Source of the DNA: Sphaerisporangium rubeum
GTDB lineage: Bacteria > Actinomycetota > Actinomycetes > Streptosporangiales > Streptosporangiaceae
NCBI RefSeq assembly: GCF_014207705.1
Contig: NZ_JACHIU010000001.1
Span: 7,246,501-7,310,500 of the forward strand
DNA length: 64,000 bases
Direction of reading: 5' to 3'
Below are positions 42,504 through 50,811 of the stretch, one piece after another. Numbering within the stretch: position 1 is the first letter of the stretch; every line of letters begins with the position of its first letter. The position numbers and the translations under genes were made by a program. The notes below the pieces were generated by a model. It saw nothing but the letters and a program-made list of their open reading frames with translations, made no database searches and was not told the DNA's origin.

Positions 42504-42665
42504 GCGGCGGCCCCTCGAACCGGCCGTTGACGGCCCGGTCCATCGAGGCGGGGACTGCGCTGGAGGTCGGCGAAGTCCTGAGCGCGTCGGCCAGGATCGT
42601 CCTCGATTGACGATGATCAGCGGTTGGCCGGACTCACAGAGGCGCTCGACTGTCATTGGAGATCA

Positions 42666-42700
42666 AAAACGCCCCGTAGCACGGATGCTCGGGGCGTTTT
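42666..42700 (-). terminator. Terminator of the tRNA operon
   Basis: Inverted arms AAAACGCCCCG (42666-42676) and CGGGGCGTTTT (42690-42700) form an 11-bp stem with a T-run on either strand. It lies 17 bp beyond the 3' end of tRNA-Phe on the minus strand. It can also stop transcription from the plus-strand regulator gene. Confidence 0.8.
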
Positions 42701-42716
42701 GGCTGTTCATATGATG

Positions 42717-42790
42717 TGGTCAGGGGCGGGGTCGAACCGCCGACCTTCCGCTTTTCAGGCGGACGCTCGTACCGACTGAGCTACCTGACC
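42717..42790 (-). tRNA. tRNA-Phe (GAA)
   Basis: The 74-nt cloverleaf has acceptor arms GGTCAGG/CCTGACC, a D-arm with AGCTCAGTCGG, anticodon loop CTGAAAA (anticodon GAA), T-arm GGCGGTTCGACCCCGCC and discriminator A. CCA is not encoded. It is the last of three clustered minus-strand tRNAs. Confidence 0.97.
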
Positions 42791-42816
42791 TCGGTGGTGA
42801 CGGGCACCTACCAGAG

Positions 42817-42891
42817 CGGTCCTGACGGGACTTGAACCCGCGACCTCCACCTTGACAGGGTGGCGAGCACTCCAAACTGCTCTACAGGACC
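42817..42891 (-). tRNA. tRNA-Asp (GTC)
   Basis: The 75-nt cloverleaf has acceptor arms GGTCCTG/CAGGACC, anticodon loop CTGTCAA (anticodon GTC), T-arm CGCGGGTTCAAGTCCCGTC and discriminator G, as expected for Asp. Confidence 0.97.
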
Positions 42892-42997
42892 TTGTCTTGC
42901 TTTGCCGGGGGTTGGTTCCCGGTTGCGCTCGCTTAGCTTACCAGTTCGGCGGAGGTCGGTGACCTCCGGTCGTTCCGGTGAGCGGTTGGCTCACGCG

Positions 42998-43070
42998 TGC
43001 CCCCAACGGGATTCGAACCCGTGCCGCCGCCTTGAAAGGGCGGTGTCCTAGGCCGCTAGACGATGGGGGC
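42998..43070 (-). tRNA. tRNA-Glu (TTC)
   Basis: The 73-nt cloverleaf has acceptor arms GCCCCCA/TGGGGGC, anticodon loop CTTTCAA (anticodon TTC), T-arm CACGGGTTCGAATCCCGTT and discriminator A. It is the first gene of the Glu-Asp-Phe cluster, an arrangement common in actinobacteria. Confidence 0.97.
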
Positions 43071-43154
43071 TCAGGGCTTTCGCTCTGGTTCCGTGACGCC
43101 GTCCGTCGGGGACCTCTGAAGCATAGGGGACCATGGGGCCCTATGCCAAAGCGG

Positions 43155-44750
43155 TCATCTTCTGACCGGCGTGGCGGTTGGGGTGGGCTCCTCCCCCGAT
43201 GGGGTCGGGATGGAAGACCGCTCCGGAAGAATTGTACGGCCAGGGTCGCTCTCCAGGTGACGCTGTATCTGAACCCACTGCTCGCCGAGGCCGCCGAGGG
43301 TGATGTCGTCCCAGGCCTGGAGGCGTTGCGTCTTGCGGTCGATGTACAGAACAGAGGCCTGGATGGGGGTGGGTTCGTCATGTTCCAGGCCGCGCAGGCC
43401 GGCGGAGCCGGTGGAGCCCTGGATCATCAGGCGGGTGCCGGAGCGCAGCATTTCGGTCGAGCGCGCATGGACGTGGCCCGAGAGGACCAAGGGGACGGCG
43501 CCGTCGAAGGCACGTCCGATGGTGGGGTCGTGTACGGCGACCACGTCGACCGGGAGCTTCGCCGCGGCGGCCTCGGTGCCGCTGGCCCTGGAGGCGGACG
43601 GTGAGGGCTTCTTGGTGGTCTTGGGGACGGCAGGGGGGACCAGGCGGGAGGCGTGGAAGGCGCCGAGGCGTTCGAGGGCCGCAGGGTCTGAGTCGACTTC
43701 TACGCTTTTGTCGGGGGTGAAGCGGGGGTCGCCGACGCCATAGATGCGAAGGCCCTCGACGTTCTTGGCGGCGCCGTCCAGGACGACGGCGTTCTTCTGG
43801 CGGGCGACGGCTCGCTCGGTGTCGGTCGAGTCGTGATTGCCGCGTACGTAGACGTACGGCACCTTCAGCTTGCCGATCTCTTCGACGAACTTGTTCTCGG
43901 CTTTGGTGCCGTGGTCTGCGATGTCACCGGTGTCGATGATCAAATTGATCTGGAACTGTTCCGTGAGCGAGCGGATGGTGCTCCAGGCCACCGGGTTGAG
44001 ATGGATGTCCGAGACGTGCAGCACGCGCAAAGTGTTCGGGTCGGGCGAGTACACCGGCAGGGTGCTGCCCGCGTGATACAGCTGCGAGACGTTCGTGACG
44101 AGCTTGGCGAGCTGCGCCTGGTACTCGGAGAACCTGCTGACGATCGACTGTGCGCTGCCGATGAGCGACGGCACACCGGTGAGCAGACCGGTGTAGCGGG
44201 GCTCGGAGATGGAGGCGGGGTTGAACGTCGTCGCGGCCAGCGTTCCCGCCAGGAGCAGTCCGCACAGGCTGGTCAGGCCGGTCAGCAGAGCCTTGCGCCA
44301 CGCGCGGAAGACGACGAGACCCACCACGAACGCGCCGGCCACGGCCCACACGACCGACCGGATGAGCAGCTCACGCAGCCCTGACTGCAGATCGGCCTCG
44401 ATCAGGCCGGGGAGCGTCTCGGCCCACCGCGGGCTCTCCAGAAGTCTCTGCGCGACGTCGGTGTGGATGCCGTTCAGGTTGAGCTGGAGCTGTAACGGAC
44501 CCTGGTGGGACTCGAAGCGCAGCGTGCCGAGCGGCCGGACGTCCAGGACGGTCTGTCCCCGCCACGAGGGCTGAAGGCTCATGCCGATCTCGGCCGGCCC
44601 GACCGCCGTGCTCACATGAGCGCCTATGGCCAGGCCCAGCCAGGCGCCGGCCACGGCCGCCACCCCGACGAGCAGGATGGACGTCGTACGTCGTACGGCG
44701 CGCCGTCCGGCGAATCGCCGCCCCGCGTCCCTCCACCGTGTGGCATTCAT
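43155..44750 (-). CDS. Membrane-anchored metallophosphoesterase
   Basis: The 531-residue protein has an N-terminal membrane segment (TTSILLVGVAAVAGAWLGLA), an extracytoplasmic stretch, further hydrophobic helices (VVWAVAGAFVVGLVVF, LTSLCGLLLAGTLAA) and a calcineurin-like phosphoesterase domain with LHVSDIHLNP, IIDTGDIADHG, VRGNHDS and LSGHVHARS, the complete metal-ligand set. The tail is Pro/Thr-rich. It belongs to the DUF-type metallophosphoesterases of actinobacteria with unknown substrates. It sits beside tRNA genes in what looks like conserved chromosomal context. Confidence 0.88.
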   Translation of the reverse strand: MNATRWRDAGRRFAGRRAVRRTTSILLVGVAAVAGAWLGLAIGAHVSTAVGPAEIGMSLQPSWRGQTVLDVRPLGTLRFESHQGPLQLQLNLNGIHTDVAQRLLESPRWAETLPGLIEADLQSGLRELLIRSVVWAVAGAFVVGLVVFRAWRKALLTGLTSLCGLLLAGTLAATTFNPASISEPRYTGLLTGVPSLIGSAQSIVSRFSEYQAQLAKLVTNVSQLYHAGSTLPVYSPDPNTLRVLHVSDIHLNPVAWSTIRSLTEQFQINLIIDTGDIADHGTKAENKFVEEIGKLKVPYVYVRGNHDSTDTERAVARQKNAVVLDGAAKNVEGLRIYGVGDPRFTPDKSVEVDSDPAALERLGAFHASRLVPPAVPKTTKKPSPSASRASGTEAAAAKLPVDVVAVHDPTIGRAFDGAVPLVLSGHVHARSTEMLRSGTRLMIQGSTGSAGLRGLEHDEPTPIQASVLYIDRKTQRLQAWDDITLGGLGEQWVQIQRHLESDPGRTILPERSSIPTPSGEEPTPTATPVRR

Positions 44751-44890
44751 CGTTGGACTTGCTACCCGATTTCCCCGCACAATTCATAGCCGACACGAGT
44801 CAGCCGGGGTTCATGTCTTGGTAAAGCTTGCCGAGGTCGGCGCGGCGGACGGTGTGCGCGGACGGCGCGGCGCGGTGACACGATGTCAGG

Positions 44891-45232
44891 GTGATCGAGG
44901 TTTCGCGGGGAAGGTTCGAGGAGCTCGTGGCGGAGGCTCTGGACACCGTTCCGCCTGAACTGGCCCAAGTGATGGACAACGTCGTCGTGGTCGTCGTGGA
45001 CGATCCACCCGAACCTGGCCTGCTCGGTCTCTACACGGGCATCCCGCTGACCGAGCGCGGAGACTGGTACTCCGGCGTGCTTCCGGATCGGATCGAGATC
45101 TACCGGAACCCCATCTGCGAGATGTGCCGCACCGAGGACGAGGTCGTGGAGGAGGTGAAGATCACTGTCGTGCACGAAATAGCACACCACTTCGGCATCG
45201 ACGATGACCGCCTGCACGAACTGGGCTGGTAG
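44891..45232 (+). CDS. Minimal zinc metallopeptidase family protein
   Basis: This 113-residue protein ends with the zincin motif TVVHEIAHHFGIDDDRLHEL, in which HExxH and the downstream acidic residue bind zinc. The family (small metallopeptidase-like proteins, about 115-130 residues) is widespread in actinobacteria and has no known substrate. It starts with a GTG; the upstream DNA (acacgatgtcagg) has only a weak ribosome site. Confidence 0.88.
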   Translation: MIEVSRGRFEELVAEALDTVPPELAQVMDNVVVVVVDDPPEPGLLGLYTGIPLTERGDWYSGVLPDRIEIYRNPICEMCRTEDEVVEEVKITVVHEIAHHFGIDDDRLHELGW

Positions 45233-45442
45233 CGCGGCGGCGACGCCTGCACCGCGCACTCGCCGGTGACGATCGCTGGCACCGGGCCGTAACTCTTTCC
45301 ACCGGGTCGAACACCCGCATATCGGGTGGTGAGCAGAACCAGTCCTGCCATTGGGCTTGCGCAACCATACCCGCGATGGGCACTGTAGGTGACGTACTGA
45401 ACACACTCTGTCAGGACGGCCCAGCGAGCCCAGCGGAGACAT

Positions 45443-46735
45443 ATGGCGGCCACCAGGCCAGGCCGGCTGCCCGGGCGGCACCGCCGCCCGCCAGAAAGCC
45501 AGGCGACGTACGGCGAAGTCATCGCCATCGGCGAGTTTCGCGCCTTGTGGGGCGGCCAATGCCTTTCCTTGCTCGGCGACCAACTCGCTCAGGTCGCGCT
45601 GGCGCTGCTCGTCTACGACCGCACCGGCTCCCCGCTCGCCACCGCCGGCGTGTACGCCTTGACGTACCTCCCGCCGATCATCGGCGGTCCGTTCCTCGCC
45701 GCACTGGCCGACAAGTACGCTCGCCGTCAAATCATGATCGCCTGCGACTTGGCACGAGCCGCCCTCGTCGCCCTCATGGCCGTACCCGGCGTGCCGTTCT
45801 CCGCTCTGTGCGTCCTGGTCTTCCTGGTGGTCCTGCTCAGCTCACCGTTCACCGCCGCACGCGCCGCGCTGCTTCCCGAGATCCTGGACGGCGACCGGTA
45901 CGTCGTCGGCTCCGCACTGCAGAACATGACCAACCAGGCCGTGCAGATGCTGGGCTTCGCCGCCGGCGCCGGCATGATCGCGGCGATCGGCCCCCACTAC
46001 GGCCTCGCACTGGACGCCACGACCTTCCTGGCGTCCGCTCTGATCATCGCACTAGGCGTACGCCGCCGCCTCCCGCCGGAACCGGACACCAGCGTGCCGG
46101 TCTCCATGTGGGCCATGACCAAGAACGGCGCGCGACTCGTCTTCGGCGACCGCCGCCTGCGCGTCCTGGTCCTGTTCGCCTGGCTCTGCGGCTTCTACGT
46201 ACTCCCCGAAGGCATCGCCGTGCCGTACGCCGCGACCTTCACCACCGACCCGCGAACCGTCACCCTGCTGACCGGCCTGTTGATGGCCGCCATGCCCACC
46301 GGCACCGTGCTCGGCGCCTTCATCTTCGGCCGCTTCGTCACCCCCACAAGGCGCCTGCGCGCCATGGGTTGGATGGCGATGCTGAGCTGCGCCCCCCTGA
46401 TCGGCTGCGCGACCCGCCCCCCAGCCGCCGTCGTACTGGTGCTCTGGGTGCTCGCCGGCATAGGCGGCGCCTACCAACTCGCCGCGAACGCCGCCTTCGT
46501 CCAGAGCGTCCCCGCCAACCGGCGAGCCCAAGCCTTCGGCCTGGTGCAGTCCGGCCTGCTAGGCGTCCAAGGCATAGGCATCCTCATCGGCGGCGCCGCG
46601 GCCCAAACCCTCGGCCCCGAGCCCGTCGTCGCCCTCTCAGGCGCCGCCGGGCTCGCGACCGCCGTCCTGCTGGCCGTCGTCTGGACCGAATCCCGTACCG
46701 AGACGATCACCAGGCCCCGCACCCCGGTCCCTTAG
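45443..46735 (+). CDS. MFS transporter
   Basis: This 430-residue protein has about twelve hydrophobic helices, with RALWGGQCLSLLGDQLAQVA at the start and LADKYARRQIMIACDLARAA as the loop 2-3 motif. It resembles the enterobactin-exporter-like and macrolide-efflux (MefA-like) MFS group. The substrate is unknown and it is not linked to either biosynthetic cluster. Its stop codon overlaps the stop of the convergent PspC gene by 3 bp. Confidence 0.85.
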   Translation: MAATRPGRLPGRHRRPPESQATYGEVIAIGEFRALWGGQCLSLLGDQLAQVALALLVYDRTGSPLATAGVYALTYLPPIIGGPFLAALADKYARRQIMIACDLARAALVALMAVPGVPFSALCVLVFLVVLLSSPFTAARAALLPEILDGDRYVVGSALQNMTNQAVQMLGFAAGAGMIAAIGPHYGLALDATTFLASALIIALGVRRRLPPEPDTSVPVSMWAMTKNGARLVFGDRRLRVLVLFAWLCGFYVLPEGIAVPYAATFTTDPRTVTLLTGLLMAAMPTGTVLGAFIFGRFVTPTRRLRAMGWMAMLSCAPLIGCATRPPAAVVLVLWVLAGIGGAYQLAANAAFVQSVPANRRAQAFGLVQSGLLGVQGIGILIGGAAAQTLGPEPVVALSGAAGLATAVLLAVVWTESRTETITRPRTPVP

Positions 46736-47106
46736 TACTTGACCGGCGGCTCATCCACCGGCGACCGCCGCGGCGCGTCCTGCTCGCCCCCCGCCTTCCA
46801 CTTGCTCGACGCCTGCTGCCAGTGCCCCGAAGCCTGGTGCCACACCGAGTTCGAGTCGCTCTTCTGCCGGTTGATGAGGTCCTGGACGATGGAGGTGCTC
46901 TTCCCCTCCTCAGGGATGAGCAGCCACGCGACCGCGTAGATCCCGATCCCCAGCCCCCCGAAGAAGGTGGCCACCGCGAGCCCCAGCCGCAGAATGTTCG
47001 CGTCGACCCCGAGGAACTCCCCCGCTCCAGAGCACACCCCCGCTATGATCTTCCCCTGGCGAGTGCGCCGCAGTTCCTTGCCCGACCGGTTCCCATAAGC
47101 GTTCAT
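46732..47106 (-). CDS. PspC-domain membrane protein
   Basis: The 124-residue protein begins with a PspC domain (ELRRTRQGKIIAGVCSGAGE, LGVDANILRLGLAVATFFGG) containing one membrane helix (GLGIGIYAVAWLLIPE) and ends in a hydrophilic Trp/Ser-rich tail. PspC proteins take part in envelope-stress signalling. I chose the ATG at 47106 because GGAGG lies 9-10 bp before it; the ATG at 47115 directly abuts that site. Confidence 0.87.
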   Translation of the reverse strand: MNAYGNRSGKELRRTRQGKIIAGVCSGAGEFLGVDANILRLGLAVATFFGGLGIGIYAVAWLLIPEEGKSTSIVQDLINRQKSDSNSVWHQASGHWQQASSKWKAGGEQDAPRRSPVDEPPVKY

Positions 47107-47247
47107 CTCGTTCATACCTCCAGACTGCCCCCCAGCCCGCCAAAGGCACATAGGGATTCCCCCTGGCCCGACCCTGGCCACCCCCTGACCCCTGACCGGC
47201 AAGCCGGTCGCGCAACTCACGGTACGCTCAGTACTCTGCATCCATGC

Positions 47248-47319
47248 GGGCCGCTAGCTCAACGGCAGAGCTGCGGACTTTTAATCCGTAGGTTCAGGGT
47301 TCGAATCCCTGGCGGCCCA
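47248..47319 (+). tRNA. tRNA-Lys (TTT), intact attachment-site copy
   Basis: The 72-nt cloverleaf has acceptor arms GGGCCGC/GCGGCCC, D-arm AGCTCAACGGCAGAGCT, anticodon loop CTTTTAA (anticodon TTT), T-arm CAGGGTTCGAATCCCTG and discriminator A. Its 3' half from 47278 is the left att core of the AICE, so integration rebuilt a whole tRNA here. Confidence 0.97.
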
Positions 47320-47321
47320 CC
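47278..47321 (+). repeat. attL (44-bp core inside tRNA-Lys)
   Basis: The stretch from the anticodon loop (cttttaatccgtagg) through the tRNA 3' end plus CC is identical to 62959-63002. The flanks differ on both sides. Tyrosine integrases commonly cross over at the anticodon or T-loop of such cores. Confidence 0.93.
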
Positions 47322-47371
47322 CTCAATGACCAGGGCAGACTCCCAGATCTCAAGATCGGGAAGCCTGCCCA

Positions 47372-47414
47372 GGGTTGCAGTTCGGGTTGCAGTTGTCAGC
47401 ACGGGGTTGCAGTC
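47372..47414 (+). promoter_or_regulatory. Left arm-type sites (GGGTTGCAGTT)
   Basis: GGGTTGCAGTT occurs at 47372 and 47384 (12-bp spacing) and as GGGTTGCAGTC at 47404, about 50-90 bp inside attL. The 12-bp-spaced pair is repeated in the same orientation at the right end. These are probable integrase arm-binding or Xis sites. Confidence 0.6.
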
Positions 47415-47421
47415 GCCGGCC

Positions 47422-48777
47422 TCAGTCATCCCACAGTGCCCGGCCCATCCGCGCCGCCGCATCGCTCGCCAGCTTGGACGTCACGTGGGTGTAGCGCTTG
47501 GTCGTGGTGAGCTGCGAGTGACCAAGGATTTCCTGCACCACGCTGATGTCCACACCCTGTTCCAGCAGCAACGTGGCCGCCGTATGACGTGCGTCGTGGA
47601 CCCTGGCATCCTTTCCGACCCTGGCATCCCTCAGGAGCGCTTTCCATTCGTCCCAGTCGTCACCGGGATCGATAGGGCTACCATCGGCCCGGCTCCAAAC
47701 GAGACCCATGCCGCGCCACTTCTCGCCGGCCGCTTTCTCCTCAGCCTGTTGGGTTTCTCTGTGCAGCTTGAGCAGAGGGATCAACGGTGGCGGGATCAGC
47801 ACCGTCCGCCGGCCCTTGCCTTTGGGCTTTACGAACTCCCAGCCGCCAATGCGATCAGGGCACGAGGGAGCATGCCCGACGCAGTCCGGCGCGCAGAAGA
47901 CCGGGCATTTCCCGCCATGTTGCCGACACCGCGGAGGACATGGACGACGGCACAGGTGCCGCCGACCGGACGTCCGCTTTGCCTTCGGGCAGTCGGCCGG
48001 ACACGGGTACCGGTGCAGTCGTTCTCCACAAGCGTGCGGGTCCTCACAGCCATGACGGAAACGCTGTCGCTTGATCTGCCAGAACACCCGGATCACGCCC
48101 TTGTCCAGGTCCACGTACTTCCACCGCAACCCGAGCGCCTCACACTGCCTCAGACCCAGCGCGAGCGCGACCGACCACCGCGTGCCGTTCCTGTGATCCA
48201 CAGCCTTGGCCAGCACGGCACGCGCCTCAGCGGCCGTCAGCGGCTCGATCTCGACGTCTTCACCCGTAGGAGCATCGATCAGCATGCAAACGTTCCTGGC
48301 GACCACCTCGCGGCGCACAGCCACCTTCAACGCTCGCGACAGGATCCGATGCACCTGCAACACCGTGTTCTCGGCGAGATCCTGTTGGCCCAACCACACG
48401 TAGAACGCATCCAGGTGTTCGGGACGCAGGCGATCAAGCCGATGCTTGCCGAGCCCAGGAATGATCCACCGTTCCACCTTGGGCCGGTACGTGCTGATCA
48501 GAGTGAGCTGACTCGCCGTCCGAGGCGCGATCGTGTCCAGCCACGTGCGCATCCATTCCTCAACGGTCGGCACCCGTCCCGGCTTGTCCACCCTGCCGGA
48601 ATCCCGCTGCTTTTCCAGCTCTCGGACTTTGCGCGTCACCTCGGTCTCAGTCGCCGCCTTACGGTGCCGGCGATCGGGTGAACCGTCGTCCTTGACGCCC
48701 ATCATGACCCAGCCGTGCCAAAGACCGTCCTTGCCGAAATAGATGGAGGAACGGCCGTTGGGCTTCCGCGTCGCCAT
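47422..48777 (-). CDS. int: Tyrosine integrase
   Basis: The 451-residue site-specific recombinase has an N-terminal arm/core-binding part ([20 protein letters not shown]) and the catalytic residues: Arg in [15 protein letters not shown], HxxR in [13 protein letters not shown], then His and Tyr in [20 protein letters not shown]. Between the first Arg and the HxxR box is a Cys/His-rich insertion (roughly residues 245-315, including [35 protein letters not shown]) that may bind zinc. Similar inserts occur in some actinomycete integrases. It lies directly inside attL and starts over the xis stop (ATGA). Confidence 0.93.
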   Translation of the reverse strand: MATRKPNGRSSIYFGKDGLWHGWVMMGVKDDGSPDRRHRKAATETEVTRKVRELEKQRDSGRVDKPGRVPTVEEWMRTWLDTIAPRTASQLTLISTYRPKVERWIIPGLGKHRLDRLRPEHLDAFYVWLGQQDLAENTVLQVHRILSRALKVAVRREVVARNVCMLIDAPTGEDVEIEPLTAAEARAVLAKAVDHRNGTRWSVALALGLRQCEALGLRWKYVDLDKGVIRVFWQIKRQRFRHGCEDPHACGERLHRYPCPADCPKAKRTSGRRHLCRRPCPPRCRQHGGKCPVFCAPDCVGHAPSCPDRIGGWEFVKPKGKGRRTVLIPPPLIPLLKLHRETQQAEEKAAGEKWRGMGLVWSRADGSPIDPGDDWDEWKALLRDARVGKDARVHDARHTAATLLLEQGVDISVVQEILGHSQLTTTKRYTHVTSKLASDAAARMGRALWDD

Positions 48778-48977
48778 CAGGCCACCTCGCGAGCGGAAAG
48801 GCCGGCCTCAGCCTCCAAGGCACGAGCGAAGTCGAGAAGCGCCCAAGCGGGAACGAGCCGGTAACCGTCCCGTTTGATCGACTGCAACTCACCCGTCTTG
48901 ATCAACCGGAACACCGCCGTACGGCTCATGCTGAGCGCGTCAGCGGCCTCTTTGGGACGGTAGAACAGCTTGTCCAT
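48777..48977 (-). CDS. xis: Excisionase-like helix-turn-helix protein
   Basis: This 66-residue protein is a MerR/Xis-type winged helix: [20 protein letters not shown], then [20 protein letters not shown]. It is coupled to int by a 4-bp overlap, as in pSAM2-like elements, and would bend att DNA to favour excision. An ATG at 48977 with a weak upstream site is the likely start. Confidence 0.88.
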   Translation of the reverse strand: MDKLFYRPKEAADALSMSRTAVFRLIKTGELQSIKRDGYRLVPAWALLDFARALEAEAGLSAREVA

Positions 48978-48979
48978 GT

Positions 48980-50656
48980 TCACGCCGCCTCTCGGGTTGC
49001 CGAAAGTTCGTCGATGGGTTGTCCGTCCGCGCGTGCTCGTGCGTGGTCGAGTGCGGCGCGCCAGCGTTGCCGGTTGCTGATCTCTTTGAGCAGGCGTGCG
49101 GCCAGTGGTGGCACGTCGTGGTCGGCAGGGCTGACCGGCCGCCACAGGTACCGGTGGAGGTCAGCGGATGTGTCGGGGTCGTCGGTTGCCGAAAGGCCGA
49201 GTTGTTCCAGCACCCAGGCCCGGCGGTCGTTCTTGTGTTCGGACAGGGTCTTGCCGGACCACTTGCGGGAGACCAGGACCCGGCGTCCGGCGTAGCCGAG
49301 GTGTTCGGACCGGTGCGCCTTACCCCGGCATGCCCCCGGCCGCATGCCTGCCTTGGCGTTCTTGGGCTGGACCCCGTAGCGCAGCCAGTTCGGACATGTC
49401 GGTGCGCACGGCTCGTAGCGCAGCACGGCCATCAGCCGTTCCACGTGCGCACGTTGGGCCTCGCTGGTGACCTGGTGGCAGGTGGACAGGGACTTGGTGA
49501 GGTACTTGGTCAGGTAGCTCAGGCCCTTGTCCGCGCCAGGGGACCCGGCAAGCACACCCTTGACGTCGACCTGTGGGCCGAGGCGCACCACGTGCAGCGG
49601 TTCGGCATCGGGGTCGGTGCCGAGCTGGTCGAGTGCCTGTTCCCAGGTGGGAAGGAGTTCGCCGGTGTCGGGGTCGAGGTAGTCGCCGGCCTGCCCGTCG
49701 CTACGATCGGCCGCATCGGGGTCCGGCACCCAGACCGGCAGGTGTTCGCCGTCGAACCGGACCCGGTCACAAGCAGGCCACCACACTTGGTGGTAGGTGG
49801 CCGCCGCGACGGCCTTGACCTCGCTTCGTGGCATGGCGCCGCGCACCGCCATGTGCAGGTGCGGAGCCAGCCGGCGTTGCGGTTCCACGGTGGCGAAGTA
49901 CTGCACGTCGTACCCGGCGACCCGGCGGAGGTTCTGCACGAACCGGTCCACCAGCTTGGGAAAGTGAATCGCATCCCGAGCAGCCCGGACATAGTCGTAG
50001 GTGGCGGGATCGACGGGGGTACCGTCGTGCCGGACCTTGCCGTAGGTGTCGCAGGTGAGGGTGATGAACAGCGACGGCCGGTACACCCTGCCGTCCGGTG
50101 CGGCGAACGTCTGCCCCACGGTCCGATCCTCACGAGGCCGCTTGGGCAGATCAGGTGCGTCCTGACGGCGCCTGGTGGAGCGGGACCGCCGCGGCTTCCC
50201 CTCAGCCGGAAGCACGCTCCCCCGTACCCCGCTGTTGGCGAGTTCGTCTTCGATGATGGTGATGGCCTCATCCCAGTAGGTGAGGTCATCGCCCCACTGT
50301 TGAGCCATCTCCCGGCCGGTGTGCGCGTCGGCACGTTCTTCGATCAGCCAGCGTTGCCGTTCGGTCGGCGGGGCCGGTTCGGCGACCGGTTCATCGTCCA
50401 GGTGCCAGCCTTCCCGGCACTGGGCCTTGCGTAGTTGAACGGCTCGCCGTGCGCAGGGTTCGCATTTGGCTTCCAGGGTGGCGCCGCAGGGGATGTTGAC
50501 GTATTCGGTCTGTCCGGTGGTGATGTCGGTGCGCTTGAGCGGGACCGGCCGCACGCACACGCCGTGTTGGCGGGCTACTTCTTCGATGACGTCCAGGGCC
50601 ATCGGCATGGTTGCGCGTACGGCGCGGGGGATGGTGCGGTCTGTGGGGTGGGTCAC
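48980..50656 (-). CDS. RepSA-like replication initiator
   Basis: The 558-residue protein resembles rolling-circle initiators of actinomycete plasmids and AICEs: SLFITLTCDTYGKVR (motif 1), RRLAPHLHMAVRGAMPRS (metal-binding HxH, motif 2) and LSYLTKYLTKSLS (Tyr motif 3). A cysteine set near the N-terminus (CGATLEAKCEPCARRAVQ) may form a zinc site. It nicks the element's origin to allow autonomous replication after excision. The start is a GTG overlapping the preceding stop. The origin was not identified, but is often inside or next to rep. Confidence 0.87.
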   Translation of the reverse strand: MTHPTDRTIPRAVRATMPMALDVIEEVARQHGVCVRPVPLKRTDITTGQTEYVNIPCGATLEAKCEPCARRAVQLRKAQCREGWHLDDEPVAEPAPPTERQRWLIEERADAHTGREMAQQWGDDLTYWDEAITIIEDELANSGVRGSVLPAEGKPRRSRSTRRRQDAPDLPKRPREDRTVGQTFAAPDGRVYRPSLFITLTCDTYGKVRHDGTPVDPATYDYVRAARDAIHFPKLVDRFVQNLRRVAGYDVQYFATVEPQRRLAPHLHMAVRGAMPRSEVKAVAAATYHQVWWPACDRVRFDGEHLPVWVPDPDAADRSDGQAGDYLDPDTGELLPTWEQALDQLGTDPDAEPLHVVRLGPQVDVKGVLAGSPGADKGLSYLTKYLTKSLSTCHQVTSEAQRAHVERLMAVLRYEPCAPTCPNWLRYGVQPKNAKAGMRPGACRGKAHRSEHLGYAGRRVLVSRKWSGKTLSEHKNDRRAWVLEQLGLSATDDPDTSADLHRYLWRPVSPADHDVPPLAARLLKEISNRQRWRAALDHARARADGQPIDELSATREAA

Positions 50657-50811
50657 CGGGCCTCACCTGTGGTCTCATCGACGGCGACCAGGGCGGTTTG
50701 GTGGCAGTTGCGGCACTCGACGATGCCGCGCACCACGTCGAGCCACAGCACGTCCAGGCAGCGGCAGACCTCGCACCGCAGGCCGGTCAGCAGGTGCGCG
50801 AGTGTCGTCAT
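50653..50811 (-). CDS. Small zinc-ribbon-like protein
   Basis: The 52-residue product has two Cys pairs (LRCEVCRCLD and ECRNCHQTAL) that fit a small zinc ribbon. It overlaps the tra stop (ATGA) at its start and the rep start (GTGA) at its end, so all three are translationally coupled. Function is unknown; such mini-proteins are regular members of rep-tra junctions in AICEs. Confidence 0.75.
   Translation of the reverse strand: MTTLAHLLTGLRCEVCRCLDVLWLDVVRGIVECRNCHQTALVAVDETTGEAR

Noticed and set aside
45376-48681. 1101-codon plus-strand frame running from the MFS gene through tRNA-Lys into the integrase
   Set aside because: It overlaps three real genes in other frames and a tRNA; a Pro/Arg-rich chance frame.
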